Shown in pieces: positions 43,590-52,526 of a stretch of DNA of 64,000 bases. This stretch comes from Labilibaculum euxinicum (GTDB lineage Bacteria > Bacteroidota > Bacteroidia > Bacteroidales > Marinifilaceae), in assembly GCF_009795715.1 (NCBI RefSeq), contig NZ_WTCR01000005.1:186001-250000 (forward strand), in the 5' to 3' direction. Each line of letters begins with the position of its first letter. Position 1 is the first letter of the stretch. The notes below the pieces were generated by a model. The model had not been told where the DNA came from, searched no databases, and saw only the letters and a list, made by a program, of their open reading frames with translations. The translations under genes and the position numbers were made by a program.

Positions 43590-45200
43590 ATGACTGATAC
43601 CGTAATTCAAAACCATGAACCAAATTACCTTGAATATCAAGGACGGTACAAAGGAATATTTTCATGGATTTTCTCTACAGATCACAAACGAATTGGCTTG
43701 TTGTATTTATACAGTATGCTGGTGCTTTTTAGTGTTGCAGCTATTCTGGGTCTGTTAATGAAAATAGAGCTGATTGCACCCGGAAAAACCATAATGGATG
43801 CCCAGACTTACAACAGCTTTTTCACCCTTCACGGGATAACCATGATTTTTTTAATTGTAGTTCCCGGCTTACCTGCTGTGTTTGGAAATTTTTTCCTGCC
43901 TCTGATGATTGGAGCGAAAGATGTGGCATTTCCCAAGCTCAACCTTTTGTCGTGGTGGATCTATATTTTAGGTGCGACCATTGCTCTTTCGGCTCAGTTT
44001 TTTGGTGACGGACCTCCAGATACCGGCTGGACATTTTACGCTCCCTACAGTTTTAGAACAGGAACCAATATGCTGCCGGCCGTGACTGGTGCATTTATTT
44101 TAGGGTTCTCTTCCATAGCAACCGGACTCAACTTTATCGTAACTATTCACAGAATGAGAGCACCAGGTATGACTTGGATGAAAATGCCTCTTTTTCCATG
44201 GGCTATATACGGAACAAGCTGGATTCAAGTACTGGCAACACCAATTGTAGGAATTACATTATTAATGATTGTACTGGAACGCACCCTGCAAATCGGATTT
44301 TTCGATCCTGCTTTGGGCGGCGATCCAATCTTATATCAGCATTTATTCTGGATTTACTCCCACCCTGCCGTTTACATCATGATACTGCCGGCGATGGGTG
44401 TGATCTCAGAGATTATTCCAACATTCGCGCGAAAAACCATTTTCGGTTACAAAGCAATTGTTGTGTCTACTTTAGCAATTGCATTTGTAGGCTACTTTGT
44501 TTGGGGTCATCACATGTTTACATCAGGAATGAGTGGAACAGCCCTGTATACATTTTCGATTCTTACATTTTTGGTAGCCATTCCCAGTGCCATTAAAATA
44601 TTCAATTGGGTAGCTACCCTTCATAAAGCTTCCATCGATATTCAAACTCCTTTCTTGTGGGCTCTTTGCTTTCTTTTTGTTTTCATGATCGGAGGATTAT
44701 CAGGAATGGTACTGGGTGCCTTATCGGCCAACGTTCATTTGCACGATACGGCATTTGTGGTTGCTCACTTTCACTTTATTGTTTTCGGTGGTACCGGATA
44801 TGCATTTTTTGGAGCTCTGCATTACTGGTACCCTAAAATGTTTGGCAGAATGTACGACAAAGGCTGGGCAAATATAGGTTTGGCAGTATTCTTCACAGGC
44901 TTTAACACTCTTTACCTTCCTATGTTTTATTTAGGAATGATTGGAATGCCCCGCAGGTATTACGACTATGTTGAAGAATTTCACGGACCAAATATTGTAT
45001 CCTCGTTTGGAGCCATGCTCATGATTTCCGGCCTGGTTATTATCATCACCAATTTGGTTCGCTCGGCCCGAAAAGGAGAAATTGCAGAAGCCGATCCCTG
45101 GAAAGGAAAAACACTTGAATGGACAATTGCCAGTCCTCCGCCTTTGGAGAATTTTGCGGAAATACCAGTAGTAACCAAACAGCCATACGACTATGAGTAA
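43590..45200 (+). CDS. ctaD: caa3-type cytochrome c oxidase subunit I (A2-type)
   Basis: The 536-residue protein is the heme-copper catalytic subunit. It has 'FFTLHGITMIFLIVVPGLPA' with a heme ligand His, 'WIYSHPAVYIMILPAMGVIS' with the CuB His and cross-linked Tyr, 'WGHHMFTSG' with two CuB His, and 'VVAHFHFIVFGG' with the heme ligands. YSHPAVYI replaces GHPEVYI, which places it in the A2 group that uses a Tyr-Ser pair in place of the K-/D-channel glutamate. Subunit III overlaps its end by 8 bases. Confidence 0.95.
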   Translation: MTDTVIQNHEPNYLEYQGRYKGIFSWIFSTDHKRIGLLYLYSMLVLFSVAAILGLLMKIELIAPGKTIMDAQTYNSFFTLHGITMIFLIVVPGLPAVFGNFFLPLMIGAKDVAFPKLNLLSWWIYILGATIALSAQFFGDGPPDTGWTFYAPYSFRTGTNMLPAVTGAFILGFSSIATGLNFIVTIHRMRAPGMTWMKMPLFPWAIYGTSWIQVLATPIVGITLLMIVLERTLQIGFFDPALGGDPILYQHLFWIYSHPAVYIMILPAMGVISEIIPTFARKTIFGYKAIVVSTLAIAFVGYFVWGHHMFTSGMSGTALYTFSILTFLVAIPSAIKIFNWVATLHKASIDIQTPFLWALCFLFVFMIGGLSGMVLGALSANVHLHDTAFVVAHFHFIVFGGTGYAFFGALHYWYPKMFGRMYDKGWANIGLAVFFTGFNTLYLPMFYLGMIGMPRRYYDYVEEFHGPNIVSSFGAMLMISGLVIIITNLVRSARKGEIAEADPWKGKTLEWTIASPPPLENFAEIPVVTKQPYDYE

Positions 45201-45807
45201 TCACACACACATTGATGAACACCGGGACGATGAAGGTGCTAAAACGGGAATGTGGATTTTCATATTTACTGAGCTGCTGCTTTTTGGCGGATTGTTTATT
45301 GTCTATTCGGTATACCGTTACTTAAACCCGGCGGCTTTTCATTTGGCCGCCGAAGAACTGGATACTTTTATTGGCACAGCAAATACTGTAATTCTACTTA
45401 TAAGCAGTATGACAATTGCCATGTCTATAAGTGCCATACAATCTCAGAATAAAAAACTTACGTTGATATTAATGGGCATTACCATTTTACTGGCTGTGGC
45501 ATTTATGGTGAATAAATATTTTGAATGGAGTGGGAAAATAGCCCATGGTATATACCCTGGGAGTCCAACGCTGATGGACGCAAGTCAGGGAGAAATCCTG
45601 TTTTTTGGTTTGTACTATGCCATGACGGGACTTCACGCATTACACATTGTTATAGGTGTAGCATTCATTGCTTACGTAATGAGACTGGTGGTTAAAGATG
45701 AGGTACAACACGACAACTTCGCAATACTCGAAAACAGTGGGTTGTATTGGCATTTAGTCGATTTAATCTGGATTTTCCTTTTCCCCTTATTCTACCTAAT
45801 CACTTAA
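45193..45807 (+). CDS. ctaE: Cytochrome c oxidase subunit III
   Basis: The 204-residue protein has about five membrane helices and the family blocks 'GMWIFIFTELLLFGGLFIVY', 'GLYYAMTGLHALHIVIG' and 'GLYWHLVDLIWIFLFPLFY'. It stabilises subunit I and proton uptake. Its ATG overlaps the end of ctaD by 8 bases, suggesting translational coupling; subunit IV follows after 10 bases. Confidence 0.94.
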   Translation: MSNHTHIDEHRDDEGAKTGMWIFIFTELLLFGGLFIVYSVYRYLNPAAFHLAAEELDTFIGTANTVILLISSMTIAMSISAIQSQNKKLTLILMGITILLAVAFMVNKYFEWSGKIAHGIYPGSPTLMDASQGEILFFGLYYAMTGLHALHIVIGVAFIAYVMRLVVKDEVQHDNFAILENSGLYWHLVDLIWIFLFPLFYLIT

Positions 45808-45817
45808 TTGTACTGTT

Positions 45818-46105
45818 ATGGAAAAAGAACAACATACCCACATTGTAAAATACAAAACCTATGTATTTGTTTTGATTGCCTTGCTTCTCATGACCTTTAC
45901 ATCAGTGGCCATAACCAGTCTTAATTTAGGTCCGTACACAGTTTCAGCTGCTTTAGTGCTGGCTGGTATTAAATCCCTATTGGTATTACTGATTTTTATG
46001 CATCTTAAATTCGATAAAAAGTTCTATGCCATCATGGTAGCCAGCGTATTTTTACTGCTGGGCTGTGTTATTTTTATTACATTCTTAGACTACTTATACC
46101 GATAG
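45818..46105 (+). CDS. ctaF: Cytochrome c oxidase subunit IV
   Basis: The 95-residue protein has three hydrophobic segments and the prokaryotic COX4 pattern 'HIVKYKTYVFVLIALLLMTF' with 'VLAGIKSLLVLLIFMHLKFD'. It is an accessory subunit of the caa3 oxidase, 10 bases after subunit III and 3 before subunit II. Confidence 0.9.
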   Translation: MEKEQHTHIVKYKTYVFVLIALLLMTFTSVAITSLNLGPYTVSAALVLAGIKSLLVLLIFMHLKFDKKFYAIMVASVFLLLGCVIFITFLDYLYR

Positions 46106-46108
46106 CTT

Positions 46109-47050
46109 ATGACTTCTAAAGCAATACCCGATGCTTCTAATTTTGTGAAAGGTGTAGATACTTCTTTCGAGGTGATATTGGGAATCATTTTCTTTTTCCT
46201 CATCGCCATCACAGCTACCATGATATACTTTGTATTTCGATATCGAAAAGAAAGAAATCCGGTCGCTACCCAAATCCACGGAAGTGTTTCCCTTGAGATA
46301 CTTTGGACGGTTATTCCCACCCTATTGGTGATGGTGATGTTCTATTACGGCTGGATGGGCTACAAACCAATGAAAGAAGTTCCTGACGATGCTTTTGTAA
46401 TTAAAAGTGTTGGCAGAATGTGGAACTGGCAATTCGAATATGAAAACGGCAAAAGAACAGATACGCTGTATGTTCCTTTAAATCGTGCAGTAAAATTAGA
46501 TTTGAAGGCTCTGGATGTAATACATAGTTTATACATTCCTTCGTTTAGACTAAAGCAGGATGTTGTTCCCGGAAAAAAACAAATGATGTGGTTCATACCC
46601 GGCCGCGAAGGAGAATTCGATTTGTTTTGCACAGAATATTGTGGCTTGAGACATTCCTCTATGCAAACATCTGTGATTGTAATGCCGCAGGACAAATTCG
46701 ACAGCTGGTATATTGACACAACTGCAACCGCTCCACTTATTTCGGATAAACCCGGGGCTTTGGGCTTAGTCATTGTAAAGAAGAATGGTTGTTTGGCCTG
46801 TCACTCGCTTGATGGATCGAAGTTGGTTGGCCCAAGCTGGAAAGGTTTATTCGGCAAAACAGAAACCGTTATTACTAAGGGGCAAACAAGAGAAATAAAT
46901 GTCGACACCGCCTATGTAATCAACTCCATTTACAATCCTAACGATGATATTGTAAAGGGTTACAGCAAAGGCTTGATGCTATCCTATAAAAATGAATTAA
47001 CAGAAGATGATATCGGCGAAATAATTGAATTTATGAAGACGCTTAAATAA
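46109..47050 (+). CDS. ctaC: caa3 oxidase subunit II with fused cytochrome c domain
   Basis: The 313-residue protein has two N-terminal membrane helices and a cupredoxin domain with the CuA ligands H139, C174, C178, H182 and M185 (CTEYCGLRHSSM). A C-terminal cytochrome c has C228-L-A-C231-H232. The fusion makes this a caa3 enzyme able to take electrons directly from a partner complex. The subunit order I-III-IV-II is unlike the usual II-I-III. There is no predicted lipobox. Confidence 0.95.
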   Translation: MTSKAIPDASNFVKGVDTSFEVILGIIFFFLIAITATMIYFVFRYRKERNPVATQIHGSVSLEILWTVIPTLLVMVMFYYGWMGYKPMKEVPDDAFVIKSVGRMWNWQFEYENGKRTDTLYVPLNRAVKLDLKALDVIHSLYIPSFRLKQDVVPGKKQMMWFIPGREGEFDLFCTEYCGLRHSSMQTSVIVMPQDKFDSWYIDTTATAPLISDKPGALGLVIVKKNGCLACHSLDGSKLVGPSWKGLFGKTETVITKGQTREINVDTAYVINSIYNPNDDIVKGYSKGLMLSYKNELTEDDIGEIIEFMKTLK

Positions 47051-47059
47051 TTACTACCT

Positions 47060-47926
47060 ATGCATATCTCTGCGAAAATATCCACGCTCTCTGAATTGGG
47101 GAAAATTAAAATTGCTGTCCCAATAGCCATTTCCTGCTTCACCGGATATTTACTGTATGCTCCGGAATTCTCTGTAGATATGGCTTATGCAGTGTTAGGT
47201 ATTTTTTTGATTGTGGCCGGTGCATCAGCCTTAAATCACATTCAGGAACACAAAAAAGATGCGTTAATGAACCGCACCAAATTCCGGCCAATCCCTGCCG
47301 GAAAAATCAGCATTTCGGAAGCAGTGAAATGGAGTGTTTTCTTCCTGCTTTCGGGTTGCGGTTTACTAGCCTTAGGCGGAACTACCGAAAGTTTATGGCT
47401 GGCCATTTTTTCTATCTTTTGGTACAACCTGGTATATACTCCCTTAAAACAGATTTCGGCATTTGCTGTTGTTCCAGGAGCACTAAGCGGTGCATTTCCT
47501 CCAATGATAGGTTACGTGGCAGCAGGCGGTAATTTTTTGGACTGGCCAATTTTAGCCCTTTCCTTTTTCTTCTTTATTGGTCAAATCCCTCACTTTTGGC
47601 TCTTGTTGCTGCTCTATGGCGAAGATTATAAAAAAGGAGGTTTTAAAGTACTGACTGATGTGTTTAGCGTAAAACAAATTCACAATATCACATTAATATG
47701 GATGCTGGCAACAATAATGGTCGCTTTGCTGCTTCCCATCTTTGATGTTCTCTCATCAAAAATTCTGATTTGGTCTTTACTGGCTCTATCCTTATGGATT
47801 ATTCCGAACAGTTTTATTCTTTTAAAAAATTACGACCGAATAAGCGTGCGAAAATTGTTCCTGCGCCTTAATCTTTATTTCCTGATGATCATGATCCTAA
47901 TTAGTATTGATAAACTTTACTTTTAG
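47060..47926 (+). CDS. ctaB: Protoheme IX farnesyltransferase (heme O synthase)
   Basis: CtaB farnesylates heme B to heme O, the precursor of heme A, in the inner membrane. The 288-residue protein has the UbiA-type signature 'NHIQEHKKDALMNRTKFRPI' (about residues 67-86) and a second loop 'FWLLLLLYGEDYKKGGFKVL'. It follows ctaC by 9 bases. Heme A synthase (CtaA) is not in this window. Confidence 0.93.
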   Translation: MHISAKISTLSELGKIKIAVPIAISCFTGYLLYAPEFSVDMAYAVLGIFLIVAGASALNHIQEHKKDALMNRTKFRPIPAGKISISEAVKWSVFFLLSGCGLLALGGTTESLWLAIFSIFWYNLVYTPLKQISAFAVVPGALSGAFPPMIGYVAAGGNFLDWPILALSFFFFIGQIPHFWLLLLLYGEDYKKGGFKVLTDVFSVKQIHNITLIWMLATIMVALLLPIFDVLSSKILIWSLLALSLWIIPNSFILLKNYDRISVRKLFLRLNLYFLMIMILISIDKLYF

Positions 47927-48011
47927 AGCTGTTCTATTATTATCACAACCAATAAACTGGACATTTATACCAATCCTTTTTATATTTACAATTCAACTAA
48001 ACCCTGTTAAA

Positions 48012-48329
48012 ATGAGAAAAATTCTAATCGTAGTATTTGCAATTGCTTTCCTGGCCGCTTGCCAGTCGAATACTAAAAAAGCAGAGAGCAAAAAAAACGA
48101 AACAACACAAGTGGTTGACTATGAAACAATGGAATTTACCGTAACCGGAATGACCTGCACCGGATGCGAAAACACAATTAAAAATGGGTTGAAACAAATT
48201 GATGGTGTTGTTGAAGTGGAAGCTTCCCATACAAACAATAAAGTAAGCATTAAGGTGGAAAAGGATAAGGTTAATCGGGATGAAATAGCCCAGCAGATTG
48301 AGAGTATTGGTTACAATGTAGAGAAGTAA
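48012..48329 (+). CDS. Lipoprotein with heavy-metal-associated (HMA) domain
   Basis: The 105-residue protein has a lipoprotein signal ending LAAC (C17), a Lys/Glu-rich linker and an HMA fold with the metal motif GMTC49-T-G-C52. ATG 48012 is preferred to the 47907 frame because only it gives a lipoprotein signal. It should be anchored facing the periplasm and bind copper. Being the last gene of the SCO-caa3 cluster, it probably supplies copper for oxidase assembly (inference). Confidence 0.88.
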   Translation: MRKILIVVFAIAFLAACQSNTKKAESKKNETTQVVDYETMEFTVTGMTCTGCENTIKNGLKQIDGVVEVEASHTNNKVSIKVEKDKVNRDEIAQQIESIGYNVEK

Positions 48330-48360
48330 AATAAGAACCTGCGAAGCTGCATTACAAAGA

Positions 48361-48460
48361 AGCTGTCCCAAAAGTATCGTTCTATTGTCATTCTGATCCC
48401 GATGAATCGGGATCGCTCAACATGACAATCCGATACAAAATATTACTTTTTGGACATATT
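48361..48460. repeat. 100-base nested palindrome, MITE/REP-like
   Basis: Outer arms AGCTGTCCCAAAAGTA (48361-48376) and its near complement (48444-48460), middle arms TATCG...ATTGTCAT and ATGACAATCCGATA, and the inner perfect stem GATCCCGAT/ATCGGGATC fold into one long hairpin centred near 48403. GTCCCAAAAGT-type ends are also found at the edges of some insertion sequences. No transposase is present. Confidence 0.7.
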
Positions 48461-48533
48461 CCTTTTCCTTTCTATGAATTAAGGACTTGAGACACAGTTT
48501 TGTGAACACTCTCTTTACCTATTTAGTGAAAGT

Positions 48534-48617
48534 CTGAAAAATTGGTTTTTTGCCCCGTGCTAATTGTAGCAAAGCCTGAAAAAATGATTTTTTGCTCTAT
48601 GCTAATTGTAGCAAAGC
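48534..48617. repeat. Two tandem 42-base repeats, each with a small hairpin
   Basis: Units 48534-48575 and 48576-48617 start CTGAAAAA and end TGCTAATTGTAGCAAAGC. The only differences lie in the first half. Within each, TGCTA-ATTG-TAGCA forms a 5-bp hairpin, and GCAAA can pair with the TTTGC/TTTTTTGC upstream. Confidence 0.7.
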
Positions 48618-48929
48618 ATAAAATGATAGTTTAAAAACTCAATAAATACAAAAACAAATCAGTCTTTGGAATATTTTAATCTCAGTTGGCTAAAGCCAAA
48701 CTGCAATAGATGAAAAAACAACTCTCCTTTTGGTCCTCCCCCAGTTCAAAAAGCCTTTTTCAGTCAATTATCCGCAGGCCTGCAAGTTGGCAACTTTGAC
48801 AGCTTGAATCTTTGTTTCGATTTACTACTTTAGTAATGTTTTTACCGATGAGATGTATTAAGTATATGTTTTAAGATCGATAAAAAATATATAAATGCAC
48901 AAGCATTATAAGCCATTTAAAAGAAGAAA

Positions 48930-49769
48930 ATGAATGAAATAACAGTAGACGAATTAAGAGATATTATTGCGAAAATAATTTCAAGGACTATTGATTTTCA
49001 TCGTGAATCCAAAAGTTTAATCAATGAATCATATGTTAAGATTACTGGAAATCCAACGGAAGATGAAATAGATGATTTTATTGTTTGTAATGTACTATAT
49101 GACCCCGAATTAATGGAGCAACTTTTAGACCCTGGATTACTCGGTTTTCAATTTAAAAAAGCAAAAGTAGATACTGCTTGGCTTAAAGAATTTGAAGAAA
49201 ATACAGTTGACTGGAGTAATAATCAAACTTGGCTAGCATCAGATGAACCGTGGTTAATAACAATACCAAATCGAGAACCAGAAGAATCATTAATATGGAA
49301 ACCAGATAGTATAATTAAACCAAACTGGCTATCAAATTCACCTTCTTACTTATTGTTAGCTGAAGATTTAATAAGAAAAGGAAAATTATTAAGCCAAATG
49401 AATTGGCGGGATTTCGAAAAATTGATTGCATATTTATTAGAACAAGATGGTTGGGATATTGAATTGACAAAAGCCACTAGGGATGGAGGTGTTGATGTTA
49501 TTGCCATTAGAAATGATGAAAATATAGGATTAATAAAATCTGTTTGGCAAGCAAAGAAATATGGATTGAATAATAAGGTTAAACTTCATGAAATAAGAGA
49601 ATTATCTACAGTACGAAATGATGAATTTGCATCCAAAGCTCTTATTGTAACTACAAATTATTTGACAAAAGACGCTATTGATTATATAAAAAGAGATAAG
49701 TTTCGACTTGGATACAAAGATAATGACCAAATGATTGAGTGGATATTAAAAGGGAAAAACGACTTATAA
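48930..49769 (+). CDS. Mrr-like restriction-endonuclease-fold protein
   Basis: The 279-residue protein has a C-terminal PD-(D/E)xK nuclease domain: E163 in 'NWRDFEKLIAYLLEQDGWDI', D189 in 'RDGGVDVIAIR', and Q207-A-K209 in 'WQAKK', the Mrr_cat pattern. The N-terminal 150 residues are acidic and unrecognised and could be a sensor or DNA-binding part. Mrr-type enzymes cut modified DNA; the target here is unknown. The gene looks more A/T-rich than the respiratory genes around it and has no methylase partner, suggesting acquisition by transfer. Confidence 0.8.
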   Translation: MNEITVDELRDIIAKIISRTIDFHRESKSLINESYVKITGNPTEDEIDDFIVCNVLYDPELMEQLLDPGLLGFQFKKAKVDTAWLKEFEENTVDWSNNQTWLASDEPWLITIPNREPEESLIWKPDSIIKPNWLSNSPSYLLLAEDLIRKGKLLSQMNWRDFEKLIAYLLEQDGWDIELTKATRDGGVDVIAIRNDENIGLIKSVWQAKKYGLNNKVKLHEIRELSTVRNDEFASKALIVTTNYLTKDAIDYIKRDKFRLGYKDNDQMIEWILKGKNDL

Positions 49770-49969
49770 CAACTAAGCGTTCGTGTGGCAGGAACTGCCC
49801 CGCTAGTGCGCGATTGTATCGCGTTCAATTAGACTGGAAAAGAAGACAATCATTACCCCGTTATTAAAACTTAATTGAGCAGTTTAATGAGTTTTAGACA
49901 GACTGCCGTTAGCGGTAAACTGTTCTTAAATACTCGATTCAGTAATCTAACATCATAACAATTAGTCAT
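49770..49969. other. Hairpin-rich spacer after the nuclease gene
   Basis: Directly after the stop come GGCAG-GAA-CTGCC (49787-49799) and CGCGAT-TGT-ATCGCG (49809-49823), then dyads around GCCGTTAGCGG near 49905-49915. G+C is clearly higher than in the adjacent genes. The folded, gene-adjacent layout is reminiscent of a recombination site or dispersed palindrome; the type is not determined. Confidence 0.45.
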
Positions 49970-51784
49970 ATGAAAAAAACGTTTCTGCTATTATTTATAG
50001 CCATTTGTTTTAATTTAAACGGATATTCTTCTGATACGATATATTTCAATCCAAATTGGGAAATTACAAGTAAAACAAAAGGTGCTTATTATCGAATTGC
50101 GGATATGAATGCTACTGGTTTCTTTTACGAAGGAGCCTTTAAGGACTATTCAATAAAGAAGAACAATATTATTTCATCTGGATGTTATGATGATTACAAT
50201 AAACAAGGTAGTTTTGAAGAATATTATGAAAATGGAAATGTAAGAGCAAAGGGACAATTCACTAAAAATAAACGTAGTGGTTTATGGGTTTATAATTATG
50301 AAAACGGGCAATTTAAGATGTCTGTTGACTTTTCTACACAATATTTTAATATTATTGAATTTAGAGATACATTAAATAATTTATCTATTAAAAATGGTAC
50401 AGGTCAATGTATAATAGATGTTTCTGTCTTTGGAATACCTGCTAAATTGATTGCTAACTTTTCAGAGGGCGTGCGTGATGGAAAATGGATCTATTCTGAT
50501 GATCAGGGTGAAAAAATTCTAATTGAAAAATACAATAAGGGAACCTTTCTTTATGGTGATTTTAAAGGAACTATAAAAGACAACAACATTATTGGACCTT
50601 TCCTCACAAATAGGTATTTTAATGAATCTAAGTATTTTATTACTGAAAAAATGTGTTGCGAAAGGGGCTTTGACGAAAAATATTATACTTTCCTAAAGCA
50701 TTTAACTAAAGAAATAAATTTTTCAAACTCTGAAAGTCTTACCTGCCTAAATAGTCAAATGCCTGTTGATGCCATAATCTGTATGGCAAACGACCATGAA
50801 AATAATTATTGGTTTGGAACAGATGGTTCTGGTCTTATAAAACTTGATACTACATTCACATTTTTCAATAAGACCAACTCCCCTTGTAAAAGTAATTTCG
50901 TATCAAAAATAGCAGTAGATAAAACTAATAAGGTTTGGTTTACTTATGGGGCTGATAGTAATGATTACAGTTTTTCAACTTCTGGCTTAGCTTGTTACTC
51001 AGAGAATAAAATAAAAATATTCAATACTGAAAATTCAGGTTTAACTTGTAATATTATTAATGATATTGCGATAGATTCAAATAATATTAAATGGTTTGCT
51101 ACTTTAAATTGTATTATAAGTTATGACGAACCAAATAGTAAATGGACAAAACATTTCAATATTGATAAAAAAATTCGAATTATTGATACTTTGCAGTTTA
51201 GCAATAAAAGGGAATATTTAAAAAATGCTAAAAAGGATAGTACTTCTGACTACTCTTTTGAAATATATGCAGGTACTCAATATGAGCTTGAATTAAAAAC
51301 AATTAATGGACGTTGTACTTATTATGAAAATCCTTCGTGTTTTACTGATATTAAGATACTCCCAAACAATGATTTATATATTAATTCTTTTTATTCAGGT
51401 TGTTCTAGCTATGACGGCATTAATTGGAATATAATATCTGACTCAATTCAATATGAATGCATGAAGTTTCAACTCGATAATTTTTCTCTTTGTGAAGAGT
51501 CACAGCGTAGAATATTTGAATATTCTTCAATAGAAACGACTTTGAATCCAATTTACAACCCTATGAATCAGATAATAACTGGTTTAAACAACTTAATTTG
51601 GATTCAATGTTCGGACAGAATAGTAAAGGTTTCTGATTCTCAAATTATTGAGTATCGGATACAAGATAACAGAATCAAATATGCTGAAAATGGTAAAGGT
51701 AAATCAGATTTCTACTGTATATTCCTTGATGCAGTAGGGAGTATGTGGGCTGGTATTAATGGTGGTATTATAAAAATTGAATGA
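49970..51784 (+). CDS. Exported MORN-variant and beta-propeller protein
   Basis: The 604-residue protein has a signal peptide (to about GYSSD). A region of MORN-type repeats follows ('FEEYYENGNVRAKGQFTKNK' and 'SGLWVYNYENGQFKM', about residues 75-115; 'GKWIYSDDQGEKILIEKY'). Then come blades of the two-component-regulator-propeller type ('NNYWFGTDGSGLIKLD', 'TNKVWFTYG', 'NNIKWFATLNCIISYDE', 'GSMWAGINGGIIKIE'). No kinase or membrane domain follows, so it is likely a periplasmic or surface binding protein. Like the nuclease gene it is A/T-rich and lies in the accessory insert. Function unknown. Confidence 0.75.
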   Translation: MKKTFLLLFIAICFNLNGYSSDTIYFNPNWEITSKTKGAYYRIADMNATGFFYEGAFKDYSIKKNNIISSGCYDDYNKQGSFEEYYENGNVRAKGQFTKNKRSGLWVYNYENGQFKMSVDFSTQYFNIIEFRDTLNNLSIKNGTGQCIIDVSVFGIPAKLIANFSEGVRDGKWIYSDDQGEKILIEKYNKGTFLYGDFKGTIKDNNIIGPFLTNRYFNESKYFITEKMCCERGFDEKYYTFLKHLTKEINFSNSESLTCLNSQMPVDAIICMANDHENNYWFGTDGSGLIKLDTTFTFFNKTNSPCKSNFVSKIAVDKTNKVWFTYGADSNDYSFSTSGLACYSENKIKIFNTENSGLTCNIINDIAIDSNNIKWFATLNCIISYDEPNSKWTKHFNIDKKIRIIDTLQFSNKREYLKNAKKDSTSDYSFEIYAGTQYELELKTINGRCTYYENPSCFTDIKILPNNDLYINSFYSGCSSYDGINWNIISDSIQYECMKFQLDNFSLCEESQRRIFEYSSIETTLNPIYNPMNQIITGLNNLIWIQCSDRIVKVSDSQIIEYRIQDNRIKYAENGKGKSDFYCIFLDAVGSMWAGINGGIIKIE

Positions 51785-51935
51785 TTTTAAATAGGTCTTT
51801 AGTCTACTGCTAGTCGAGTAAGCCAGGGGAATTTCACCCCCTAACTTCTCCCACCACCAAATACTTCGCAGGCTCAGCATAAACCAAGTGGGTTTATTCA
51901 TCAAATAATTTCACAATTATTCATAAGGGCACGTC
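51785..51935. other. Spacer with hairpin at the right border of the accessory insert
   Basis: The 151 bases contain GGGG-N7-CCCC (51826-51840) and are less A/T-rich than the gene to the left. The minus strand shows a short decayed frame (…AEPAKYLVVGEVRG) that may be the remnant of a mobile-element-related sequence. Nothing else is clear. Confidence 0.35.
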
Positions 51936-52502
51936 CTACTTTTGTGCTTGCAGATCCACTTTTATGTACTCAATAATTTTCCATCTGTCGGCTTGTTTAA
52001 TTTGAGCACCATGAGCACCCATAACCCCAAAGCCAACGGTTATTACATGAAAAATCTCACCGCGGGGAGTTGTTTTCATCACATCAGTAATCAAACTTCT
52101 AGGCTGAAACGGGTATTTTCCGCTCGTGAACAGATATCCTTGTCCATCTCCCTTTTCACCATGACAGTGGATGCAATAAATCCCGAAAAGTTTCTTGCCT
52201 CTCTGCACATCGTCAGCGGTCATTTCGTTGGGATTAAAAATATTTTCGCCCGCCCAAATCCGTTCTTCCTGTGTTTTTTCAAAATGGTAAGGAATCATTT
52301 CTCTGGGAATAGTACCCTCAACCGGCAAACGCAAACTCGAACCGTCTTCGAAATTAGGATTCGCAGAATAAGGTTCAAAAGCCCGCGATTCAACCATATC
52401 CGGAAAATAGGAATAACCCGGATGGTTGCGGTCTTTATCGCAGGATGCCAACAAAACCACAACTAGCAATAAAGCACTACTATAGGATACGAATTTTTGC
52501 AT
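51936..52502 (-). CDS. actE: Alternative complex III monoheme cytochrome c lipoprotein (ActE)
   Basis: The 188-residue lipoprotein (LLAS-C21) has one heme site C110-I-H-C113-H114 and the ActE marks 'FPDMVESRAFEPYSANPNF' and 'LPVEGTIPREMIPYHF'. In alternative complex III it passes electrons from ActA toward the oxidase. ATG 52502 is chosen for its clean lipoprotein signal; ATG 52523 is an in-frame alternative. It is last in the operon, after actF, an order different from the standard act operon. Confidence 0.92.
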   Translation of the reverse strand: MQKFVSYSSALLLVVVLLASCDKDRNHPGYSYFPDMVESRAFEPYSANPNFEDGSSLRLPVEGTIPREMIPYHFEKTQEERIWAGENIFNPNEMTADDVQRGKKLFGIYCIHCHGEKGDGQGYLFTSGKYPFQPRSLITDVMKTTPRGEIFHVITVGFGVMGAHGAQIKQADRWKIIEYIKVDLQAQK

Positions 52503-52526
52503 AACAATTTCTTTTTGGGTCATGAA

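Larger units (their letters stand above)
48330..48929. other. 600-base gene-free region with repeats
   Basis: No coding frame is convincing. From left to right it holds a 100-base palindrome (48361-48460), a two-copy 42-base direct repeat (48534-48617), and smaller dyads such as AAGTTGGCAACTT near 48783. This is the left border of the accessory insert. Confidence 0.6.

Noticed and set aside
47907-48011. 35-codon N-terminal extension of the HMA lipoprotein
   Set aside because: It overlaps ctaB and hides the lipoprotein signal that begins at ATG 48012.
43590-48329. Heme A synthase (ctaA) expected in the caa3 cluster
   Set aside because: No frame with CtaA features is present in or near the cluster; it must be elsewhere or absent.
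48534-48617. CRISPR array
   Set aside because: Only two directly abutting copies with no spacers and no cas genes; it is a tandem repeat.
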